The notes under the pieces are model-generated. The model was not told the origin of the DNA. It worked only from the letters and a program-made list of their open reading frames with translations, and did not search any database. Positions 47,126 to 61,646 of a DNA stretch of 64,000 nucleotides are shown here, piece by piece; position 1 is the stretch's first letter; each line of letters begins with the position of its first letter. A program made the position numbers and the translations under genes. The stretch spans positions 39,964 to 103,963 of the forward strand of contig CACLCM010000002.1 in the NCBI GenBank assembly GCA_902605365.1, given 5' to 3'. Source of the stretch: an uncultured Candidatus Poseidoniales archaeon. Lineage in GTDB: Archaea > Thermoplasmatota > Poseidoniia > Poseidoniales > Poseidoniaceae.

Positions 47126-48391
47126 TTAATCATTGTAAAACGCCTTTACAGCCGCTTGAACTTCTTCTTCTTCCATATTTCTTGGCTGGCTTTTGGCTAC
47201 TTCGAAAAGATGTGCTACCAATTCTTCATTTGCCTCCATACCCCTACTTTCTAACCAGTGAATAATGTTTGAACGTCCAGACATGTGGCCTATTCGAATT
47301 ACCTGTTCCAAGCCGAAATCTCCGGCAGGCACACCACTGTAAACACGGTCTGCCAACCACATATCGCCTTTCTTAATCGCTTTGATGACCGCACTAGCAT
47401 GAACTCCAGTTCCAGTCTCGAAAGCATCCCTTCCAAACACTGGATAATTACGTGGAAGAGGGACTTTGATGTATTCGTTAGCTTTGTTGACATACTCATT
47501 TAACAAAGAAAGGTCATTTTTGATGATGCCCATCAATGACAAATTGACTAAGGTTTGGTCCAATGGAGCATTTCCTGCTCTTTCACCAACTCCTAAAGCT
47601 GTACCATGCAACACATCAGCCCCGGCTTCTACCGCTGCAATATTGTTTGCAACTCCAAGACCTCTGTCTTGATGCCCGTGCCAATTAACTTCGATATCTC
47701 GGCGTTGATATCCGCCATCTTTGATAACTTCTTCATCGATAAATGACAGAAGTTGTTTGACACCATTAGGGGTAACATGGCCACAAGTATCACAAACGCA
47801 CAAGATTCTCACTCCTAAATCCATAGCCCTTTGATAAATTAATTTGATATCCTCAGGTTTTGACCTCGTAGTATCTTCAGTCACAAACATTACAGGAATG
47901 TCATTATCTACAGCAAATGATACCGCTTTTTCCATTGTTGAAACCAATTTATCCATAGTCCAACCTTCTGTGTACTGGCGTATAGGGCTGGTTCCAAGGA
48001 AAGCACTAGCCTGTATTTGCATTTCATATTTCGATTGTAAGTCAACTAATGGCTCGATGTCATTCATTAAAGTTCGAACAGCCGCTCCGGGGCGTATTTT
48101 GAAATCATTTTCCTTGATGTGATTTAGCATAGCATCAATATGTTGGAGATGAAATGGCCCAGCACCTGGCAATCCTAAGTCGACCTTTTGTATTCCCAAC
48201 CTCTCCATGTAGGTCAATAACTCGATTTTCTGGTCGATACTTGGGTTCAATGCACTAGGGCTTTGTAGACCATCACGTAGAGTTTCATCATCAAACCAAA
48301 CATCATGCGGATGGTTGGAAGAGTCTCTAGAATATTCATAATCAACAGCGTTCCAATCATAGATTAGATTTTGTTCATTCATGGTAATCAC
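47126..48391 (-). CDS. 2-isopropylmalate synthase / homocitrate synthase / HMG-CoA lyase superfamily enzyme
   Basis: VWFDDETLRDGLQSPSALNPSIDQKIELLTYMERLGIQKVDLGLPG; VNWHGHQDRGLGVANNIAAVEAGADVLHGTALGVGERAGNAPLD. Confidence 0.87.
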   Translation of the reverse strand: MITMNEQNLIYDWNAVDYEYSRDSSNHPHDVWFDDETLRDGLQSPSALNPSIDQKIELLTYMERLGIQKVDLGLPGAGPFHLQHIDAMLNHIKENDFKIRPGAAVRTLMNDIEPLVDLQSKYEMQIQASAFLGTSPIRQYTEGWTMDKLVSTMEKAVSFAVDNDIPVMFVTEDTTRSKPEDIKLIYQRAMDLGVRILCVCDTCGHVTPNGVKQLLSFIDEEVIKDGGYQRRDIEVNWHGHQDRGLGVANNIAAVEAGADVLHGTALGVGERAGNAPLDQTLVNLSLMGIIKNDLSLLNEYVNKANEYIKVPLPRNYPVFGRDAFETGTGVHASAVIKAIKKGDMWLADRVYSGVPAGDFGLEQVIRIGHMSGRSNIIHWLESRGMEANEELVAHLFEVAKSQPRNMEEEEVQAAVKAFYND

Positions 48392-48460
48392 CTATCCTAG
48401 AGACTCGCGCCCCAGTTGCGAGATGGGCTGTCAGTGTTTGAACCCGTCGGATGCTCCTTC

Positions 48461-53156
<4,696 letters not shown>

Positions 53157-53395
53157 TCAAATCTCCATTATTGAGTTAGATTAAACCTTTAATTTATTAC
53201 AAAGTTGTGCAGAGAATATTGTCGCGTATTCGAGTGGATTTTCATTGTGTAAAATCTGTGGAAAAAACGCTTCAGTCTGACGATTTGCAAGGTTACCTCT
53301 CTACTCAATCTTAAGGGTGCCAAAGGGGGTATATGAACATACTCAAAAAGAGGCTACTTTAGAGGTGATTTTGAGAAATAAAAACACCGTGAATA

Positions 53396-54274
53396 ATGTC
53401 AAAAAACGATAAAATACAACAAAATAGCCTCGATATAATAATCGCAACCGTTAATGAAGAAGGGAAGGTCGCCGACAGCATGGCTGACCCGAAAGTATGC
53501 GTAGCTCTTGATGGCACAACCGTCGAAGAGATGACAGATGAAGCGGCTCGCGCTAATTTGGCTGGAGCCGACATGGTTGAAGTCAGATTTGATAGATTGT
53601 ACCTAATCAAACCAGACCCTACCATCTCCGATGAAGAAGAGGGTGAAAGGGTCGCAACACCACCTGAGAACGAGTGGGACACTTCAGATGTGTCAACTAT
53701 CGATGTTGATGCATCGATTGCATCGCTAAAAGAAGGACTGCCCCTACCGGTAATATTCACCGTTAGACCAGTGTCTGAAGGCGGATTCTTCCCCGGAATT
53801 GAATCCGAGCGTATCGAGATTCTTTCAAAGGCAATCAAATCCAATGTCTCATGGATTGATCTTGAACTATCAATCGATGATGCCGATAGAAAGAAACTGA
53901 AGTCTGCGGCGACAAAGAACGGTTGCAAAATAATTGCATCTAAGCACGACATTAACGGCGTTCCTGATGCTGAAACAATCGCTAATCTAGTCAGAGATAA
54001 CCAAGAAGCAGGAGATATTGTCAAATTCTGTGGCTCAGCCCACAATCATGCTGACGCACTACAAATTATCGAAGCCGCTACTGAACTCACAGGAGAGGGC
54101 CTAAATCACAGCCTAATGGCTGTAAACGGCGGAGGGGACTGGCCAAGACTTCATGCACCAATGCTGGACCAAAGTTTGGTATTTGCGACCATGAAAAACG
54201 AGTTCCGAATTTCAGATAAGGGACTAATCAATATCCGTGACCTTAGAGATGCCTGGACACTACTTGAATACTGA
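53396..54274 (+). CDS. aroD: 3-dehydroquinate dehydratase type I
   Basis: KVCVALDGTTVEEMTDEAARANLAGADMVEVRFDRL; FTVRPVSEGG; KIIASKHDINGVP; start could instead be at MADPKVCVALDG. Confidence 0.85.
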   Translation: MSKNDKIQQNSLDIIIATVNEEGKVADSMADPKVCVALDGTTVEEMTDEAARANLAGADMVEVRFDRLYLIKPDPTISDEEEGERVATPPENEWDTSDVSTIDVDASIASLKEGLPLPVIFTVRPVSEGGFFPGIESERIEILSKAIKSNVSWIDLELSIDDADRKKLKSAATKNGCKIIASKHDINGVPDAETIANLVRDNQEAGDIVKFCGSAHNHADALQIIEAATELTGEGLNHSLMAVNGGGDWPRLHAPMLDQSLVFATMKNEFRISDKGLINIRDLRDAWTLLEY

Positions 54275-55270
54275 TTATTCAGAGTTCTGCTCTAATGAAG
54301 GCACTAAGCCTTGACCTACTTGCTTATTTTCAGAAGTTAGACTTAGTCCAGCTTCCATGTATCGCTTATTCATGATTATTGGAACAACTAAAGTGGCCAT
54401 CATTAATCCGCAACAAACTAACGAAACTGTCCAATTTGGCAGAATTGTTGTTCTTTCTTCAGACACAACTGAAACATAAGCAGCAATTGTTGTCTCCGGT
54501 ATAGCATCATTTCGATGTGAATTGTTGGTATTGTCAATTACAATATTGAAGTATTGCTTAGTTTCATCCCCGAAGAGACTACTACTAGTCTCTGGCCCAT
54601 CAAGAGATAATGAAAATGATACTTCTTTGATATCCTCATATTGATGAGAGTCTCGATATGTGTTCCAACCAGCCACCTCGAAACTACGCCATTCAGGAGA
54701 AATGTCACTCAGCACGTCATCTGCATCTCTATGACCCCAACCCCAAGCACCATGACTGACATCATATGCAGCAGTATAACGATCATATTGAGAATTGGTC
54801 ATTAGATATACATCTGCACTCGGATCGTAGGAACTGTTCGTAGTTTCGATAGTTACACAAATAGTAGTCCTTCTTTCGTGATCAAGATTTACCCTGAGGG
54901 TGCCAACAGCATCCTCTCCAATGAGCATAGTTGTTTGGAAATCCTCCCTAAGTAATGATAAATCGTTTTGAGGCTCCCAAGTCATCCAAGTTTCTTCAGG
55001 CCCATCATAATCAACAGACTCATAGTTCTCTTTATCATCTTCAGAGTTTTGTCCCCTTCTATTTTCTCGTTCGTAAAACTCATTGTCATAATTGAATACA
55101 TTTGGAATTTTAGCTAACCTCTCTACGGTTTTATTAAAATTAGGAGTTACAAAATCTCCCCCGTCACAATTAGAGGCTGCAGATACTCTAACCGCAGGTG
55201 AAATCTCAGTAGGAGTGAGCATTGGCAAAATCATGACGATTAGCACTACAAAAACTAGCCTTGAACCCAA
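54275..55270 (-). CDS. Uncharacterised secreted protein with C-terminal TM
   Basis: Signal peptide-like N-terminus, C-terminal hydrophobic segment; apparent TTG start. Confidence 0.65.
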   Translation of the reverse strand: MGSRLVFVVLIVMILPMLTPTEISPAVRVSAASNCDGGDFVTPNFNKTVERLAKIPNVFNYDNEFYERENRRGQNSEDDKENYESVDYDGPEETWMTWEPQNDLSLLREDFQTTMLIGEDAVGTLRVNLDHERRTTICVTIETTNSSYDPSADVYLMTNSQYDRYTAAYDVSHGAWGWGHRDADDVLSDISPEWRSFEVAGWNTYRDSHQYEDIKEVSFSLSLDGPETSSSLFGDETKQYFNIVIDNTNNSHRNDAIPETTIAAYVSVVSEERTTILPNWTVSLVCCGLMMATLVVPIIMNKRYMEAGLSLTSENKQVGQGLVPSLEQNSE

Positions 55271-55275
55271 ATTTA

Positions 55276-55294
55276 CACCCCCCTATGGGGGGTG
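55276..55294. promoter_or_regulatory. Strong stem-loop just upstream of the 54275..55270 gene
   Basis: CACCCCCC-TAT-GGGGGGTG perfect 8-bp stem in the gap after the 1401-aa gene. Confidence 0.55.
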
Positions 55295-55326
55295 AGTGTG
55301 TAGTAGGGGGTTAATCGGCTTTACCT

Positions 55327-58300
55327 TCAGCGTCTTCGCCTCAGAGGACGTATGTATCCTGATGAACCACTGCGGCGTTCATCTTTCGAAAGAATACCTG
55401 GAGCAGGAGGAGGTGTGTGTTGGTCCATTCCCAGTACACCACCATACGACTGTACTTCTTCTACTTCGTAAGTTGCTGCTGCTTGTTCTGCTTCCTCTTC
55501 GATTTCAGTAGGGCTTCTCATCACAGCCCAACCAAGAACCAATACTGCCACAATTAGAGCGAGAATCACCATTGATTCACCGCTTGCCTCAACAAACCAA
55601 TCCTGCCAATCTTGAACTGAGAAATCAGAAAGACTTGGATCTGCCGACTTTTCAGCCAAGATTGTTACTTCTGTATCTTTTTGTACACAGACTCCCATTC
55701 CATCACAAACCGAGACTCTCAAGCTACTTACACCGACAGTATCCCAACTAGCAGCAACTCTAATCCCGTCTGCACCAGATGGCGTTATCCAATCATCTGC
55801 AGGGTCGCCGTTTCCATCTGAATCAAATTCTAGGTCAGACTCCCAAAGCACTACAATTGCGGATGATATTCTTTCATCACGATCTGTGTATAGCCCATCA
55901 TTGACATCTAAATCTCTCCAGACCACGTATTCAGAAATTTCTTCTGCATCACTAATGTTTGCATCCAAAACAATCGATTCTCCAACATAAACCGTGTCGA
56001 CTATGTCAAATTCTCCAATCACAGGAGGTTCGTTTACAACAACGGTAAACGTTGCTCTAGTTACATCTCCAGTCAGATATGAATCCCTTACTGTCAAAGA
56101 TACTTTGTAAGTACCTGGTCGCTCGAACGAATGCCAAGGCATTGCCTCATGTGAGATAGGAGTTGCATCTCCGAAATCCCATGAATATTCGACGATACCG
56201 TTCCAATTTGAATTGTTGGATTCAAGGGGTACAAATCTACCTTCATAACTACGGTCACCGTCTCGGGTTCCTGCTGAATCGAAGAACAACATCTGATTAG
56301 GCGTTGTAACGACATTTCCTTCATCATCGAATGTATGTGACCAATCTGTTGGCTGAGCACCTTCTGCCATAGGAGTTGATGAAGTAATCAGAGAACCGTC
56401 ATACCAAGCATCTAGGATGCGAACTGAAATTATTGGTTTTGGATTCTCAATTCTTATTGAAAGAATACGCGATTCGCTAGACAAACCATTCTCATCGGTC
56501 ACTACAAGCATTACTATGTGTTCGCCAGGAGTTGAGAAATTATGTGTAAAGAGTGATTCCTCCGAAGAAGTTCCATCTGAGAAATTCCAAGTGAAGGTTA
56601 GATCGCTAGAATCTCCAACTGAACCGTCAGGGTCGAAACTTGTCCTTCCATCAAATGTGTAAGGGACATCAACTTGTCCATCTTCAATTCTAAAGTCGAT
56701 GATTGGACTTCCTGCTGAACCTGCGTCACGAACAGTAAACTGGGCCACTGGGAGTTGATTTAGTACCTGGACCATAATTTGTGAACTAGCCATAGCACCA
56801 TCGTTATCGGTAACAGTCAAATTGACATATTTCACACCAGGGGTGGACCAAGCTACCATCGGATTCTGATCGTTTGAAGACATTGCTACGAACAAGTCCG
56901 TCCTATCTACAACTCCCCCATCTAGATTTACGCCTTCATCAAACTGCCAAGACCATGCTACGAGTTCTCCATCTACATCATCAAATACATCTGGCAACAT
57001 AGTTGCAGTAAATGTCTCCGTGATTATTACATCACTAAATATCTGACCAGGAGCACGGTTGTTTACAATAATTTCCAGAACAAGTGATGCCGAATTAATA
57101 CCATCACTCACAGTTAGTGTCAAATTGTAAACTGTAACCGCAGTGAGCCCATCTGCCCACAAATGATATGCTTGTGATAAGCCCTTACCAGATTCGATAT
57201 CGCCATCTCCCCAATCCCAAGTGAATTGTAAGTGGCTAACCGGTACATTATCGGTAGTCATGGCTGCACTAAATTGAATAATCTGACCAGTAAGTATTGT
57301 CAAATTATCCACAATTACTTGTCCATTCACTGAGATAGTAGGAATTGGAGAAGTTAAATCAGTCACATTGATTGATTTGACATCAGATAGGGACCAAGTG
57401 CCACCCTGGTCTAATATTCGTAATGAGACATTGTAAGAACCTGCCCCAAGATAGGCCCTAACTGGACTCTTAAGAGATGAAGTATTACCATCACCAAAAT
57501 CCCATGCATAAGCAACTGGGTCGTCAAGATATGGCAATGTATTGTTTGCCAAAGATAATCCCCAAGCATCGAAACCATTCCCTACGAATAGGACATTGTC
57601 CCAAGTTTGAACCTCTACTTGTTCTAAACTAGAATTCGCAACAGGGCGCATATTGTCGAGGAACTGCGCTCCGGTTTGGGTGGTATCCACTACATCCCCA
57701 AGCATATCAGTCATTGTAAGATGGAATGTGTGAACCTCACTTGTTTTAGCAGTATACCAAAACTTGGTAGAAACATCAACTCCGCCACCTGCTTGAACAC
57801 GAGTCTCCATTGTATCCAACACTATTCCTGAAGAATTCTTAACCTGTATCTCAACATCTAAATCTTCAAAGAAAGCATTTGAAAGAACATTAAACTCGAT
57901 TTCAGCAGTATCTACCATCGAATCGCCATCCCTGTCTGCCAATACTGTCGAATTCAAAGTTAGAGATGCTGGAGAGGTTATGCGTGCGGCTTCTACATCG
58001 ATTACTCCTTGAGGATATGAACTTCCGCAAGATGTGTAATCACAATCCCCTTGATTGGATGCAAGCCAAGTAATCGCCCAAATTTCATCAGTAATATTAC
58101 CAAATCCTGGAACTAAAGCGGTCCCAACAGCCCCGTTGAAGTTAATATCGCTACGAGTGTAAATTCCATCCGCAGATGCACGACTCATTATCACTCCATC
58201 CATTCCAGGAATATCACCAGTAAATCTCATGGTTAAAGGAGCAGGAGAAGCGGAACCTGGAGTGAATTTGAATACTTGCACTCCCCATCCTTCTACGGCA

Positions 58301-59532
58301 TTTCCAGTCGAAGACCATGGGCCAATCCAATCACTATTCGAATCGGCGGGCTGAATCTTACAGAAATCACTTGAACCACATGCGGGAGACATGTAAAGAT
58401 TTGACATTCCATATATTCCCTGATCGCTATCTAAAGTTGCAGCTATTGTGAAATTGGTATAGATATCAATGAAATCCCGACCAATGACGCCCGGAGTTGC
58501 TCCTATTGGATTCCTAGCAAGGTCTTCTATTGCTGCAGCACCTGTTGAAGAGTCTTGGGCCAGTTTTCGAATAGCAGGCCCTCCTCCAAGGTGGTCAGCA
58601 AGATACAGAAGGAAAATGAATCCACCTCCATAATCTGCAATTCTCTGATTCCACCATCTTACGGAGTGATAACTTGCTGTAGTCCATGCATTAACGTGAC
58701 CGTACAATGTAGAAGATCCTCCAAAACACAGGAATGCAGCCATATCTGCAGCTCCTTCATCTATCCATAGGTTCTCATAAGGGTCGAGAGCGTTGTGAAG
58801 TAAATGTTGTAACTCATGAGCTAGGATTACCTTTGACCAAGTTAGAGGCGCATCATCAATATCAATGAAAATTGCTTCACGAGACGAAGACATACCTGGA
58901 GAGAAATATCCTCCGATATTGTAAGCCCCATCGATTGCATAAATGATGATTTCAATCTGACAATTGTTGTCTACATCAGGGGCGGCAATACCTCTACCGT
59001 CGAAATAATCCTTACCAAAGTAAGTCATCAAAGTAGGGTAAACTGTCGAATCCCATGTGCTAGCCCAGTTATTCAAGACAGTTGAAGAGAGTGTCCTTCC
59101 GCTTTGAACCATAAATGCGGCAGTAGAAGTTGTTTTTTCGATTGTTACATCTATCGAGCCACCAGATGTAGGAACTGTTGCAGAATCACCTTCGTTGTAC
59201 GGAGTGCAAGCTCTACCACTGGTCTTAGATTGAGGAGATGTTGCGATATCTACACCAGGCATTCCCTCATCAACCCATGAATCTTTCATCAATCGAGTTG
59301 CACTGTACAACATTTCATTGCTGTCTGCAATCATGTAAGGATGTGCATTTGATGGCACAAAGTCACCGATATCAGCAAAAACTGGAGAGAATTCATCCAC
59401 CTCGTCTAGCGTTTCACTAGATGAGTCCGCAGACACCATTGGAGACAAAGATGAGAGGAGGAAAACTGCTAGAATTGTGTAAGCGCGATTAGAGCAGCGT
59501 TCGGACATTATCATACCTCCATGGAAACGCAT
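55327..59532 (-). CDS. Secreted HExxH metallopeptidase with multiple PKD repeats
   Basis: LAHELQHLLHNALDPYENLWIDEGAAD; at least four PKD-type WDFGDG/WDWGDG/WNFSDG segments; C-terminal TM. Confidence 0.88.
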   Translation of the reverse strand: MRFHGGMIMSERCSNRAYTILAVFLLSSLSPMVSADSSSETLDEVDEFSPVFADIGDFVPSNAHPYMIADSNEMLYSATRLMKDSWVDEGMPGVDIATSPQSKTSGRACTPYNEGDSATVPTSGGSIDVTIEKTTSTAAFMVQSGRTLSSTVLNNWASTWDSTVYPTLMTYFGKDYFDGRGIAAPDVDNNCQIEIIIYAIDGAYNIGGYFSPGMSSSREAIFIDIDDAPLTWSKVILAHELQHLLHNALDPYENLWIDEGAADMAAFLCFGGSSTLYGHVNAWTTASYHSVRWWNQRIADYGGGFIFLLYLADHLGGGPAIRKLAQDSSTGAAAIEDLARNPIGATPGVIGRDFIDIYTNFTIAATLDSDQGIYGMSNLYMSPACGSSDFCKIQPADSNSDWIGPWSSTGNAVEGWGVQVFKFTPGSASPAPLTMRFTGDIPGMDGVIMSRASADGIYTRSDINFNGAVGTALVPGFGNITDEIWAITWLASNQGDCDYTSCGSSYPQGVIDVEAARITSPASLTLNSTVLADRDGDSMVDTAEIEFNVLSNAFFEDLDVEIQVKNSSGIVLDTMETRVQAGGGVDVSTKFWYTAKTSEVHTFHLTMTDMLGDVVDTTQTGAQFLDNMRPVANSSLEQVEVQTWDNVLFVGNGFDAWGLSLANNTLPYLDDPVAYAWDFGDGNTSSLKSPVRAYLGAGSYNVSLRILDQGGTWSLSDVKSINVTDLTSPIPTISVNGQVIVDNLTILTGQIIQFSAAMTTDNVPVSHLQFTWDWGDGDIESGKGLSQAYHLWADGLTAVTVYNLTLTVSDGINSASLVLEIIVNNRAPGQIFSDVIITETFTATMLPDVFDDVDGELVAWSWQFDEGVNLDGGVVDRTDLFVAMSSNDQNPMVAWSTPGVKYVNLTVTDNDGAMASSQIMVQVLNQLPVAQFTVRDAGSAGSPIIDFRIEDGQVDVPYTFDGRTSFDPDGSVGDSSDLTFTWNFSDGTSSEESLFTHNFSTPGEHIVMLVVTDENGLSSESRILSIRIENPKPIISVRILDAWYDGSLITSSTPMAEGAQPTDWSHTFDDEGNVVTTPNQMLFFDSAGTRDGDRSYEGRFVPLESNNSNWNGIVEYSWDFGDATPISHEAMPWHSFERPGTYKVSLTVRDSYLTGDVTRATFTVVVNEPPVIGEFDIVDTVYVGESIVLDANISDAEEISEYVVWRDLDVNDGLYTDRDERISSAIVVLWESDLEFDSDGNGDPADDWITPSGADGIRVAASWDTVGVSSLRVSVCDGMGVCVQKDTEVTILAEKSADPSLSDFSVQDWQDWFVEASGESMVILALIVAVLVLGWAVMRSPTEIEEEAEQAAATYEVEEVQSYGGVLGMDQHTPPPAPGILSKDERRSGSSGYIRPLRRRR

Positions 59533-59584
59533 TGCTGCATTACAAATATCCGTGTTCCAATGAGGTATTTAATAGTCGGCGAAT

Positions 59585-60748
59585 GTGGCATCATCAATGC
59601 GAATGGGAATTGCCGTGATTTTGGCTATACTTCTCATGTCGTCAGCATTATCAAAAACGGGTGCCCAAGAGGGTGAAGAGACCCCAATCGGGTGCCAACT
59701 TTCATTCGATGGAGACATTGCGAATCAATCTGTTCAATTCCAAACAGGCCTTGGGCCTAGATTGCCGGGTTCCGCTGCTAGTTCTGAACTTCGTGAATCG
59801 ATTAAAAGTAACTTGTCAGGATGGCATATAACAGAATCTACACACCATGTAAACGGCATGGTTTTGACTAATTTGTTTGCTACGTGGAACAAAGGCGCAG
59901 GCTCGACTGTTATGTTTGCTGCCCATTACGATACAAGGCACAAGGGCGACCTAGATTGGAATGAAAGTATGCGAGACAAACCAATTGATGGAGCTAATGA
60001 TGGGGCTAGCGGAGTTGCTGTCCTTATAGAATTAGCAAGACACATACCAAGCATGAATCTGACTCATGAAGTGACCTTATTCTTCACAGATGGAGAAGAC
60101 CAAGGAGAGTACAGTAACGCTTCCTCGTGGATTTTAGGAGCCAGAGCTTGGGCTGATAATCTTACGACTAGTGAGGCAGATAATATCGAATCATTCATTT
60201 TAGTAGACATGATTGGAGACTCTGATTTGACTTTAAGAAAAACCAAACCTGGAAATTCAAGTTTATGGAACCGTACAGAAAATAAGATCAGATACCTAGA
60301 TGAAGTTTGTAATTATGGTGAAACAACATATTTCGATTTCGAAAAATATGATTCAATAATAGACGACCACGTCCCAGCAGATGAACTTGGAATACCTGCG
60401 ATAGACATTATTGACACAAGATATGGTGAAGGTGCAAGTTTCTTGGGAGGGCATTGGCACACTCATAATGATACAGCGGACAAAGTCAGTGCTGATTCTC
60501 TTCAGAAAATCGGTTATATCTTAGAATCAGGCCTAAAAACTGGTTCATGGTTGAACATCAGAGTTCAAGAAAATACTGAACTGGAAGAGCAGGAACAAGT
60601 AGAAGAAAATGACAACGAAGAACATGATGAAACATCAGGCCTAGAGGCTGATGAAATGTTTATTGGAGTGTTACTGATATGTTGCACCCTACTAGTTTGG
60701 GGTAACTTAGCATGGCGTATTTTCGCGGATAACAGAGGGGAGGGGTGA
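59585..60748 (+). CDS. M28 family peptidase
   Basis: FAAHYDTRHKGD, DGANDGASGVAVLIELAR, LFFTDGEDQGEY; signal peptide and C-terminal TM. Confidence 0.9.
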   Translation: MASSMRMGIAVILAILLMSSALSKTGAQEGEETPIGCQLSFDGDIANQSVQFQTGLGPRLPGSAASSELRESIKSNLSGWHITESTHHVNGMVLTNLFATWNKGAGSTVMFAAHYDTRHKGDLDWNESMRDKPIDGANDGASGVAVLIELARHIPSMNLTHEVTLFFTDGEDQGEYSNASSWILGARAWADNLTTSEADNIESFILVDMIGDSDLTLRKTKPGNSSLWNRTENKIRYLDEVCNYGETTYFDFEKYDSIIDDHVPADELGIPAIDIIDTRYGEGASFLGGHWHTHNDTADKVSADSLQKIGYILESGLKTGSWLNIRVQENTELEEQEQVEENDNEEHDETSGLEADEMFIGVLLICCTLLVWGNLAWRIFADNRGEG

Positions 60749-60824
60749 AATCCGCGCACGACTTCCGCTTACTTACACGGGGGGATAACAAATCAGCGAT
60801 GATAAGACGAATCGGCTTGCAGCA

Positions 60825-61646
60825 TTGCGCCAAAGGGTGCAATCAAAGTTGGTAAAGTCGCGTATTGCCACCCGTAGAAGGGAAAAAAAGGCTGAAGAAG
60901 AAATTGTGGTTCAAGTGAACTCACCAGAAAGACTTCCATTTCTCGATGAAGAAATTATTTCTGACGGCGATCGTAGAAGAAGAATCGCATCTGCTCTTGT
61001 GATGATTGGAGCTTTGATGGGTGTTCTTTCAGGAACTTTGATTCTGCAAGGTAATCCATCTGGATTGCTAAATTCCTCTTTATTCAAGAGTAATGACGCA
61101 CTCGACATACATGGCAGTGTTTTGGACGAAGACGGTTATGCTGTTGAAGGCGTAACTATCGAATTAGTCGACATAGATTCTGCTTCGGTAATCAAAAGCG
61201 ACTTGACAGATGTCAATGGAAGATATATCATAGAAGAGGTTAGTGTCAAGGAATATGAGTTGCACTTATCTAAACAAGGCTATGAAACCGTTATTTTATT
61301 CTTTCAACCAGAACCCATTGGAATTTCACCAGTAACAATGGTTGAAGGTGATGGTGAGAGAACTAAAGATGAACGCTCACAAACAGAAGGGTGGTCTATG
61401 GAAAATGCTGTCGCACTTGCTACAGTTGAAGGGCTTTTCACTATTGGTTGCGCATTGATCGGAGTGCATGCGTCGTTTGAGATCAAGCGAAAGAAGCGCT
61501 ATCGAAGAACTCAAGCATTCTGTTGGGTAGGCCTTTTCAGTAGGGGACTAATCATATTTGGTCCAGCATTAATATTACTAAGCATGATACTTTTGATGTT
61601 GAACAAAGATGAATTTGAAGACCAAAAAGAGTTGGAGGCATTTTGA
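60825..61646 (+). CDS. Membrane protein with carboxypeptidase-regulatory-like domain
   Basis: DIHGSVLDEDGYAVEGVTIELVDIDSASVIKSDLTDVNGRYIIEEVSVKEYELHLSKQGYE; flanked by TM segments; TTG start. Confidence 0.75.
   Translation: MRQRVQSKLVKSRIATRRREKKAEEEIVVQVNSPERLPFLDEEIISDGDRRRRIASALVMIGALMGVLSGTLILQGNPSGLLNSSLFKSNDALDIHGSVLDEDGYAVEGVTIELVDIDSASVIKSDLTDVNGRYIIEEVSVKEYELHLSKQGYETVILFFQPEPIGISPVTMVEGDGERTKDERSQTEGWSMENAVALATVEGLFTIGCALIGVHASFEIKRKKRYRRTQAFCWVGLFSRGLIIFGPALILLSMILLMLNKDEFEDQKELEAF

Noticed and set aside
53359-54045. 228-aa minus-strand ORF opposite aroD
   Set aside because: Antisense shadow ORF; Ser-rich low-quality translation opposite a well-supported enzyme.
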